A DNA stretch of 64,000 bases from Gari tellinella (Eukaryota; Mollusca; Bivalvia; Cardiida; Psammobiidae), in contig OV277859.1 of assembly GCA_922989275.2 (NCBI GenBank), positions 84,316,198 to 84,380,197 on the forward strand, read 5' to 3'. This document shows, one piece after another, positions 25,601 to 37,600 of this stretch. Below the pieces are notes generated by a model that searched no databases, was not told where the DNA came from, and worked only from the letters and a program-made list of their open reading frames with translations. The stretch's first letter is position 1. Each line of letters begins with the position of its first letter. Both the position numbers and the translations under genes were made by a program.

Positions 25601-28600
25601 GCCGTGTATGATTTTTAAAACTTTTAAAAAACTGGCACGGGTGCCATGTCCGTGTATGATCGTATTAGCGATCGTACAAGACCGTGAGAGACCGTGTGAG
25701 ACCGTAGGAGACCGTATACACAACCGCATATGAATTCCACTTAACACGAGTGAGCTCAACCGTGTCAATATCGTATATAAATCGTATGGAGCAAGAGTCG
25801 GCGGGGCCGTATGTTAACCCTGTAATTGTCCAATTAATCCAGTAAAAGTCGTGTTTAATCGTACTAGGCCGTAACAGACCGTACTAGACCGTACTTGGAA
25901 CCGTACAACAATCGTATGAAAATCGTTTTGCAAATTGTGTTCAAACCGTCACAAACCTTGCTTGACCGAGTATATCCGTGCTTTGTTCGTACATACTCGT
26001 GCTACATTCGTACCAGTCAACCCGTGTATAACCGAGTATACCGTATTGGAACCGTGTGCCCAACCGTGTTCTGTGATTTAAAAGTGACATAAAGTACGAC
26101 TGATTATACAAATATGACTGTTTATTTCCTCAAAGTGCTATCCTGCCATATCCCACAAACATTTATTCACAAATATTTTAGTGTGCTTTTATGGAGTTTT
26201 ATTATCTCTTGGGGTTTATTATTGTTTAGATATTTGTTTACTTAAATAAAATGTAGAAAATATTTAGGATGTTTCGGTTTGAAGGACACTGGCATCTTCC
26301 AGTGGAAATTATGTCATAGATTAGATGCTTGTCTGATATGATGTTTATGTATTCTGGCTTCAGAAGTTAGCCACTCGGTTTGAAACGGATAAGCAAATAT
26401 GTCTCGTTTAAAATGCCTCACTGTCTATATATCGGCCATATTGTTACCTTTGTTGTAGACGATTTCATCATTGTGAAGACGTCTGAACTACTCAAAGTTT
26501 GCAAGGCATCAAAGGTATACACCTTTATAGGAACCAATCAATGGACCCTATCACATTCGTACTTTCCAAAGCTTTGTTCAATTTCAACAAAAGTTGCAGG
26601 AGTGGTAGCTGGAGTTCCATTCAACAGGTTCTAATGTGACTCACACATGTAATATGTACCATGCACATGCATTGATAAAACAAATAAAATGTCACTTTTT
26701 CACAGAAAATTGTAAAAGTTACAAATTGTGCTTTTTAGTGAACGAGTATGCTTTACAGTTAAATAATGGATACATTTTATAATTGAGGGGTTAACCATTG
26801 TTTTACCAACGAACAGTATCTCTAAGACCTTAAAATGTAGAAATCAATTAATATGAAAAGTTTTTTTTTAAATTTCGCCAACAACATCTGAACATGCGTA
26901 ATTATCAGATTCTGTAAAATGAACTCCTTGCAATAGTTTCTCCAAGTGTCGATAGAATTGAACAAAACTGTCAGAAGTTGTCTGTTGAGAACGTGATGTG
27001 GTTAATGTATTGGTACCTATGAAGATGTATACCCCTCGTGCTTAGCCAACTTGGATATAATTAAACGTCATCTAATTTGTTATATATATAAAGAGAGACA
27101 GAGACCAAGAGAGAGAAAGAAAAGAAAGAGAGACAGACAGAGACGGAGACAGAGAGAAATAGAGACAGAAAGAGAACGAAAGACTGATTTGTAATTATAA
27201 CTAGATATTTTATCTTTGCTGTAGACGATTCTATCATTGTGAATATATTAGTATATACACGCTGGTTATTATATCACTCGGTAATTGTACCTTACCTGTA
27301 CATATTCCACCATTGTGGGAACGAAGGTCTATATAAACGCTGATTATAATCACTTTAGTATTTATATTTACTGTAGACGGTTTCAACATTGTGAGGACAT
27401 ATAGGTATGTAATCGTTGTAATCACTCGAGTTGTTATCTTTACTGTAGTCGATGCCATCAATGTGAGAATGTAGGGTCTATATAAACGCTCATTGTAAAC
27501 ACTCGAGTTGTTACCTTTACTGAAGACGATGCCATCATTGTGAGAATGTAGGTCTATATAAACGCTAATTGTTATCACTCGAGTTGTTACCTTTACTGAA
27601 GACAATGCCATCATTGTGAGAATATAGGTCTATAAAAACGCTAATTGTAAGCACAAGTATTTATTTTTACCGTAGAGAATTTCACCTTTGTGAGTAAACG
27701 CAGATTATACTCACTAGAGATTTTACCTTTTCTGAAGACGAGTACGTAGATGTGTGTAAAGACGCTAATTAACATCAATAAGTTTTTATCTTTTTTGTAG
27801 ACGATTCCATTATTGTGAGGGCGGACAACGACGCGGAGAACTTGTTTGACTCGTACGAGATGTACGAACCAACTGCGTTCATTATAATTAAAACGAAAAC
27901 GGCCTTGACCCAAGGCCGTAACTACACCATAGAGTTCAAGGATTTCTCATATCCTCTTCGCCCAAGACTGTTCGGTATCTACAAGAACATGTGGAGGATT
28001 AACGGACAGAACATGTAAGTTTAATGCTCAATCATTTCTACGCCACACCTTATCGTCAGCTTTAACCCTCAGGGGGCCCGTTTTACTAAACTACTTACGC
28101 AAAGTTTTTGCGTAAGTCAAAATTTAAAATTTTAATTTATATTTTTTATTATCACTTGCTACAAACAGCAAGTAGCCAGATCAGAGCTTTTAGCGCGTCC
28201 TCTGATCTGGCTTTTTGCTGTTTGCAAACGTTTATGATCGAAAAATAAGAGTTAAACGATTTTGACTTACGCAAAATTTTTGCGTAAGTAGTTTAGTAAA
28301 ACGGGCCCCTGATTTCAGTGATGACGTCGGCTTTAATACCCAAGTCAACAGTTGTTTAAAAGTTAGGTTCAGTACAGTGTGACTTAAGAAATATCGATAC
28401 AAATGTCAAACTGTGTATATCTTGATCAGAATTCTAGTGTATCGATTGTTAATAAAACAGTGATAATAATTTTCTAGTGAATTTTCAGTATTTGCTTTGT
28501 TTTCTGTGCTTTCAAAGGATCTCCCCTTATTCAGATTTTTATGGTCTAGGAATTGCAGTGTAGACAGATCTGGTAAACCATGCGTATATATACTAGTTAA

Positions 28601-31600
28601 TGGTAAGCATTCAGCATTAGAAATATTTGTTAAGGTATTCCTCACAAATTCCTCCAAAACTTGTTACGGGAAATCTCAGAACGAAGCCGGGTGGCCGATG
28701 TCATCCGCTTTTAGCAATTACAATTTGACTGCTTGACTGACCGAACTCTAAATCTTAATCTCTATTTTTCCTAAAACAGAAAAAGTAGCCGAATCTATGA
28801 GCCGCGTCTCTTTTCGTAGCACGTGACTCTGACGGTTTCCCAATAAACTGCATAGAGTATCTGTTTAGAAAGGAGATACTTTAATTGCTATTAAAAGTTT
28901 TTTATCCACGAAGTCATGATGATATGTGCCAAAGCTTAATTACGTTAAACATGTTTCAACAGCAAGATTATAAGGATTGAAGTCGATACAGGCGGCATAT
29001 TAAAGCCAGATAGAAGTAAAACATAAGGCTCCTAAAAGAACTATATGCTTGAATTTTCATCTTGTTTCTGGCAGTCACCTGCCTGAGGCGGAGTTGAATA
29101 TATGTGATTTGTACTGATGGTTGTGAAGGAAGGGTTTAACCCTTTCCCATAGTGCGTTATGGTCCAAATGCGTTATTTTCCCCAATTTTAAAGAAACTGA
29201 ACGCAATGCAACAAAAGAATGAAAATGACAAATTGAAACTTGATTTATATACAACAAAATTGGAGTATTGCTACGATGGTGGATTACAAGCCGTCGGAAT
29301 AGCAAACAGTTTGGAGCCTGTTTAGAACACCGGATTACAAGGCGTCGAAATAAGAAACAGTTTGGAGCCTGTTAAAATGCCGGATAACCAGGCGTCGGAA
29401 TAACAAACAGTTTTTAGCCTGTTAAAGATGCCGGATTACCAGGCGTCGGAATTACAAACAGTTTGGAGCCTGGATTACTAGGCGTCGGATTTTCAAACAG
29501 TTTGGAGCCTATTTCGATGGTGGATGACCAGGCGTCGGATTTACAAACAGTTATTAGCCTGTTATGTTGCCGGATAACCAGACGTCGGATTAACATACTG
29601 TTTGGAGCCTGTTAAGATTCCGGATTACCAGGCGTCGGAATGACCTAATTTTGGAAGCCTGTTTAGATGCCGGATTACCAGACGTCGGATTTACAAACAG
29701 AGTGAAGCCTATTAAGATGGTCGATTACCAGGCGTTGGATTAAAAACAGTTTTTAGCCTGTTAATATGCCGGATTACCAGGCGTCGGAATGGTCTACAGT
29801 TTGGAACCTGTTTTGATGCCGGATTACCTGGCGTCGGATTTCAAACAGTTTTGAGCCTTTTAAGCTGGTTGATAACAAGGCGTCGGATTTCAAACAGCTT
29901 GAAGCCTATTAAGATGGTCGATTACCAGGCGTTGGATTAAAAACAGTTTTTAGCCTGTTAAGATGCCGGATTACCAGACGTCGGAATGGTCTACAGTTTG
30001 GAACCTGTTTTGATGCCGGATTACAAGTCGTCGGATTTCAAACAGTTTTGAGCCTTTTAAGCTGGTTGATAACAAGGCGTCGGATTTCAAACAGTTTTGA
30101 GTCTGTTAATGTGCCGGACTACAAGGCGTCGGAATGACCTACATTTTGAATCCTGTTTAAATGGTGGTTAACCAGATTAACAAACAGTTTAAAGCATGTT
30201 TAGATGTTTAGATGCCGAATAACCAGATTTACAAACAGGTCTGAGCATGTTAAGATGCCGGATAATTACCCAAACAAAAATAAAATGAATCAAATAATAA
30301 CTAATTATGAACCAATAATGAACCAATACTGTACTGTTTAATACATAGTTGTGGTTCAGTATTAGTACATCATTGAAAAGTACACGATTAGACCCCTAAC
30401 AATGTACTATATTTCAGATTCACCAGAGTACTTTGATAGTTCAGCATTAAGCAGACAGTTCATTATTAATTCAGCATTGAACATTAACTTTCTTCTACTG
30501 TACATCATTGGTTCTTTATTAAACTTAAAAAATCTGGATAGTACATTAATAGTTCATCATTTAACATAGTTCTTCTATAACTGTTCAGCATTGGTTCATA
30601 ATTAAACTTGAACAATCTTGATAGTACATTAATAGTTCATCATTGTTTACGTGCGGTTATTCCCCTTTTTGAATCTACTCTCCACTTCGGGAGAATTCGG
30701 CAGAAATTCAAATCTGGAAAATTGTAACCAACAGCGAGCGATCGGATGTTTGTCCAAGATATCTTGCATAAAGTGTGAAGTTGAACCGTTAATTAATACA
30801 CGCAGTCGACGATGCTTGGGTTTTCAACCGTGTTTTGTTAGCGAAGCCGATGAAGGTTAGTTCATGAGAATTTTCCGTGATTGTTTACAAAATTTAGAAG
30901 ATCCCGGGTCAATTCGGTCCCTCGTCAAATCGACCCCGAATTGACTTGACCTCTAAACTATAGAATAATACATGTACTGTTTATCTAGATAGGAGTTTAA
31001 CGTTTTGTTATAGGCTGTCGCATATTCTTTTTACAAATCAAAAGTTTCATTGAAGGAAAATTGCTTGTTTTAAATTGACAAAGGGGTCAATGAAATCTGC
31101 ATGCCTATGTAGCTCAGAAATGGTGCAGAATTAGTACATTGTTAACAGTTCAGCATTAGTACATTGTTATGAGTACATGATTAGTACATTGTTATAAGTA
31201 CATAATTAGTACATTGTTAACAGTGCATGGTTGTGATCGACAGTACACAATTGGTTCATTGTTAGTTCTTTATTAGTTCATTGTTGGAAGTTCATTATTA
31301 GTACATTGTTACTAGTACATTGTTAACCTCATTTGCATGTGATTTGACAACCAATTATGTATTAATAATGAACTGTACAGAATTAGTTCATTGTTATAGT
31401 TATTTGTTACCCTGATTTTTTTGTTTAGGTAGATTTACAAACAGTTTTGAGCATGTTTAGATGTCGGATAACCAGGCGCCGGAGTAACAAACAGTTTCGA
31501 GTCTGCAAAGAAGCCAGATTACCAGTCTCCGAGGTTATAAAGCGTTTAAATTGAGTCTGAGTGTGTTCCCAAGCATTTGATCGGTCAGATTTGAGCCCAG

Positions 31601-34600
31601 GCTAAAATTTGACCAATCAAATGCTATGGAACGAGTTAAGACTCAAGTCAAACGCTTTATAACCTCGGAGCCAGGCGTCGGAATAGCATCCAGATTAGAG
31701 CCCATTCAGATGCCGGATAAACAGGCGTTGGATAAACAAACAGTTTTGAACCTGTTAAGATGCCAGAATACCAGGTTTCAAGCCAGGTTTAGAGCCTGTA
31801 AATATGCCGGATTACCAGGCGTCGGAATAGCATCCAGATTTGAGCCCATTCAGATGCCGGATAACAAGGCGTCGGAAAAACAAACAGTTTTGAACCTGTT
31901 AAGATGCCAGAATACCAGGTTTCAAGCAAGGTTTAGAGCCTGTAAATGTGCCGGATTAACAGACGTCGGAATATCATTCAGATTTAAACCCGTGCAGACG
32001 CCAGGCGTCGGAAAAACAATACGTTTTGAGCCTTTAACGATGCCGGATTAACAGGTATCGAAATATCACACCGTTTGGAGCCTGTTTAGAAGCCAGATTA
32101 ACAGGCATCGGATCAGGCTCCAAACCATTGGCAATGAACTTAAGGCTTTTAGTATAAACACGTTTATTTTGGGAAAATAGTTACATCTTCTCCACTGTTG
32201 TTAATGAAGTGTGACTTCTAACCCTATTTATATAAATTAACTGTTTTATCGGTATGTATCTTCGGGTTTTGATCGCTATGCCAGTTGGGTGTTTGTTTGT
32301 TAAGAATTATTGTCGTCAGCTTCTTTTCAAACGTCTAAATCGACAACTTTCTTAAGTCTCTTTACGAAATAGGCCAAGAATGTCGAACAATTTGGAATAA
32401 AACATCGAGTTACTCGATGTCTCATCTAGATGCAAACTATTTGAATGTTAACAACGATTGGCATTAACATGCACATGGTTAATTTTCTAAACGGATGAAT
32501 GGGCGCAATAAATGATGGATGTTAAAAGAAACCTTTTTGGGAAAACTATATTAGCTAGATATATCATGATTATTAAAATACGAAGCAATATAGACAAACA
32601 ATTACAAAAAAGCGGAAGCATATGTAGTTTTGACTGTTTTTAACAAATATTACTGATATTTATCTAAACCATCCGAAGCAAAAGTTAAAGGATGTGCTAC
32701 ATGTATTAAAAGGACTTTCTAATTTCAAATTTCAAATTGATCTATAAATCCTCTCACGCTTATCACCCATAACTCCATAAATAGATCTGTTTATCCCTCT
32801 AAACATTTCTACGCTAAGAAAAGGAAAGTCCCATAGGTTGGAAGTCCTGGCTCCAAGGTCATAAAGCTTTTGCATTGAGTCTAAGAACGTTCTCAATCAT
32901 TTGATTTGTCAGATTTGAGCATAGGCTCAAATCTGACCAATCATATGTTTGAGAATGACTTAAGACTCAGCTCAAATTCTTTATAACCTTGGAGCCTGGT
33001 CATGAAATAATAGACTTTTTTCCTGTGCTTTTTTAATATACACTTATAGCGTAATACAGGTTTAAAGTAAAGTAGAATACTCCTTTAACCCTTTACCTGA
33101 TAGCATTGTTTCTAGTATTGAAGATATGTGACTACTTAAAGCAGGTTGAAAGTAAAGCAGAATGCGCCCTAAGGCGCATTCTGCTTTACTTTCAGCCTGC
33201 TTTAAGCTATTAAATGCTAGAATAAGGAAAATATTAAATATGACACATATTCATTACAGTATAATTTGGAACTATTTTCTTCAGCGGATGAATAAAATGA
33301 ATGTGCTAAAAGTCGCTTCTATAAGGGAAAGGGTTAAGAGCATTCTTTTTTACCGTTAGCTTGCTTTTAAGTGGTCATCTACGACATGTATTTTTTACTT
33401 GATAAGATACAAAGTAGCTTGGAATTTCTTCAAGACATACACTGTTTGGCACTGTGATCAAATGTGTAGCTCCACTGAATAAATGTCAGCTATACCAGAA
33501 CAGCGTATCTAGTGGAGACCTTTGAATGTCTTTCTTCTCCTTACTACATGTATTCGTTTATACCGTCTCAAGAATTTGTTAAAAAATAATAGTGTGTGTT
33601 TATTTGAGAGTCAAACATCCCTTTCCAAATTATCTTTTATGCTTCGTCCGAACTTCAGCTTCGTTGTGACCTGCGATTTAATGCACATCTACTAAAAAAC
33701 AAGTTAGGAAAACTAAACAAAAAGATTTTTTCCTTCTAAAAACAAGATATATTTGAACAATTGATTGAAAACTGCACTTAATAATTGTTAACACACTGTA
33801 GCCTCAAAAATGGTGTTTCTCGGTTCGAGTAAGTGACCATTAATTTTTTTTTATATTTATAGCCTTTAAAGTTACATGGGACATCTCTAAGGCAGGACAA
33901 AAGTTATGCAGAAAACTCTCATAGTCAACCTGTCGTTAGAGATCAACTCTAACTTAACCACCGCAAACCAGGTTCATTCTATAACCACAAACTACCGCAA
34001 ACCACTTCTAAATACCGCAAATCACATGTTAATACTGCAAAAACCTCTAAATACCACAAACCACTTTTAAATACCGCAAACTAAGTTCATCCTAATACCG
34101 CAAACCACTACAAACTACAGTAAACAACTTCTAAATACCGCAAACCACATATAAATACCGCAAACAACCTCTAAATACCACAAACCACTTCTAAATACCG
34201 CAAAGTAAGTTCATCCTAATACCGCAAACCACTGCAAACGTGTAAATTATGTCATAAATCATTAATGGTGTCATAAATACATGTATACACACATAGCACG
34301 CACCTTATTAAACCCCACTATATGCTACAGGATATTTTGTATTATTTTTTGTGGGTAATTGTTAATGAATTTATAAATATATGAATGAATAACAATAACA
34401 TTACTTAGTTTATACCAATAACAATTTGTGAAGAGTGATTTACGGAAGTTTTGCAGTGGATTGTGGTATTTGGATGGGAGTTGGGGTGGTTTGCGGTTTT
34501 AGGATGGGTGGTTTGCGGTATAAGAATGGAGGAAAACGAAGTAATGACGTCATCTATATACGATGTCGTCATATACACGACGTCATACACATGGAACAGC

Positions 34601-37600
34601 AGTGTTTATCTCGTCACTACTAGCGGTTTGCGGTATTAGGATGAACTTGGTTTGCGGTGGTTTGCGATATTTAGAGGTGGTTTGCGGTAGTTTACAGTGG
34701 TTTGCGGTGGTTTGTGGTAGTTTGCGGTGGTTTGCCTTATTAGGATGGACCGCTGTTTAGTGTGAAATTGACAGTTAAAGAGACTGAAATTCAAATGATG
34801 TATTTGCAAAAATAAAAGAAAACACTCAAATAAAAGCAAATGTGTAGCATTATCGTGCATCTGGAATAGACAAATATCATCAATCTAATATCATCCTGAA
34901 AAAAGTCACAAACTCTTAGATGTTTAATTATTTTTCGATCACCTTTTCCACTCCGTCTTCTAGACGAAGTAAATCCATTTCGCATCTTTTGCGAACGAGC
35001 AAGCTTAAACAGGACAGAATAATGTCTTCTTCCTCGCTGTATACCAAAGTATGTTAAATCGACCGCCGATAAATTAATATGTCGCTGGCCCTTTGGATAA
35101 GACTTCTGACTCGAGTTTTCATTTCTCGTCTCCGCATGCCAGTGTAACGAAGTATTCTGAATTCCATCGAATTGTGATCCCCGGTCAAAATTCGTCGTCG
35201 TAGAATGGCCTAGTCATCAAACAATAACCCCAAATGTTGAATATTGACCCCTGCTCTGGAAATATGACCACTTTTTTTCATACCTTTATATTTGGGTCGA
35301 AGGTAGTTTTGTAAGTGCTTAAGGTGTATTTATACCCCAAAGCTCAATTTTGGGCGTGTGTAGTGTTTGCATTGAGCGTGTCTGACCTTGCATTCATCTG
35401 CCCGTTTACCTTTCCTTTAGAAAATATTATCTATACCACATCAGCAAGATTTACCAAACTTGTTGCGTGAGTACAACTTGCCATGGCAATGTGACCCATA
35501 ACGATTTGGATCATTGTGACATTTATTTTGACCTTCGACCTCAATTGTAGGAAAATAGAGAATATTTGGTGACTAGCTTTGAATGTGAACTGTTATCTGG
35601 CAAGGCGGATGAATATATCAGGTGAGCCGCAGGCGAAACTGATATTTTCAGAAGCCGAGCCAGATAACATTTCTCATTCAAAGCTAGGAACCAAATATTC
35701 TATTTATCCTTGTCACAATAGTTAAATAAATAGAGAATGCTTTTTTAAAGCAAGAATCATTTTTGGTCTAGAAAAGATTCTCAAAATAGAACTATGTTAC
35801 TCTAGGAAAGCGCGCTATTACAAAGATGACGTCAGTGACGTCACAACCTAGTTACGTTGAAAAGAAAAAAAAGAACATTTTTAGAACCTTTAAAAATCTA
35901 GTGTTTTTCTCTCAGGAAATCTAAAAGGTGGACAATTGTAGAAGTATGTCAGCAAGCGACTGGTGGCGCGTACTCTATAACGATTGTATCGAATATTTCG
36001 AATAAACGTCGTTACACGTCGGATTCTGTTGAAAGAGTTTTAGAATACCTTTCCTAACAGCGGGAAAAATAAGCGTCTCGGTGGTAAAAAAAAACAGTTC
36101 CGGCTACAGGTCATGTGACCAACTGACATAATAACATCGGTCATGTGACCAACTAGCATAATAAAGCAAAGTTTATCTGTCACCACTTTATCCGTCAGGA
36201 AAATAGGCACAGGACAGGATAAAAGGAAAACATTTCGTTTTGCGGATATCTCATTTACCACTCACCAGCAAGGGATACAATTCTTGTTTATTGAGTAAAA
36301 GTTTGGCAGAGTATGTTGTAACGTTTCATGTGACTCGACTTACCTGAAAATTGTGCCTGACATTGTTTGACATTCATAACTATCTTCTGTCTAAAATTCA
36401 AAAATTGAGAAATTGAGAAATACAAAAACAGCTTCAAATTGTGAGACTCGAAGAGAAGGTTCTTATGAACCTTCCATTCGAGCCTCACAATTTGAAGTTG
36501 TTTGTATTTCTCAATTTAGAAATACGAATGTCGGTGTTTTTTAGATATCTTGCGGCGTCACAGATGCACCCGTTGTACGCCAGAATTGCCTTCCCCTGTT
36601 TTGATGAACCCGCAATGAAGGCCGTGTTTGACATCACAATTTACAGGAAAGATGGCCAGGTGGCATTATCCAACATGCCGGTTATGATAACTGAAAACAG
36701 GTTAGAAACTAATTTGACACCACTTCGACTCAGATATAGCCTTCATATCAATAAATTAACCATCATGTAAATAGTATCAATGTCTATTCAAATATATCTT
36801 GAAACGACTTCTTTTTACAAAAGAAGTGGATCGTGTCAACAGAAAATCAGATTATTTGCACTACAAAGCAATGTTGACGAGCCTAGCTGTGAGTTCAGGA
36901 TACACAGAAGTGTAGATACTGATGAGTTTCAAACAGTGTTAACACAACCTGGTTACCGCTGTTCCATATTACAGTTCTGATGGATGGATCCGTGAAACGT
37001 TTCAGCAGACTCCAGTGATGTCACCATATCTTGTGGTTGTGATCGTTGCCCAGCTAACCAGTACGAGCGCTATGTATGACAACCGGTTCCCGGTACGTGA
37101 GGCGTTATATGTGTTGTCAATAGTGTATAGACTAGTACAAGTATAAACCCTTTCATCACCAAGTTTACCATGAGTTTGTTTCCCCTGTGCCGTCTGCTTC
37201 AATATTATCTGCAATATCGTTTCAAAGTAAACTTGAAAGCAAAATTACTGACGACCTTTTTGATACGAGTGTCCAACAGTTTGGATCCTGAAAAGACTCC
37301 GCGTGACAAAACGTCTGATGGGGATCCAAACTGTTTGCAATGTCGACATTAGGTATCACGTGACTTTGACTTATCATTTGAGAGATGGTCGCCACTGTTT
37401 GAAGAGAATGACAATTTCACACTACTTTTGATGCACAGGTACTTGACACATTAAATACTATTAATACTATTTTGTTTAACTCTACCGTAGTATATAGGTG
37501 AAAGGTCTAGTTGCAAAGGCCGTTAACTGGTAAAACCTAATAAATCACCCCTAGTTTTTTTTGTTGTTTTTTTTAACCCATTACCCCGTAAATACGCCTT

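Noticed and set aside
26380..26634. 84-codon open frame in intron 2
   Set aside because: It includes a stray copy of the exon 3 acceptor repeat and has no family match or phase fit as an exon.
29300..30270. CRISPR-like array
   Set aside because: The units are contiguous and drift together with no conserved repeat/variable spacer pattern, and the context is a eukaryotic intron.
31626..32051. 141-codon open frame
   Set aside because: It is translation of the GGAGCCTG minisatellite and contains the end of an inserted hairpin element.
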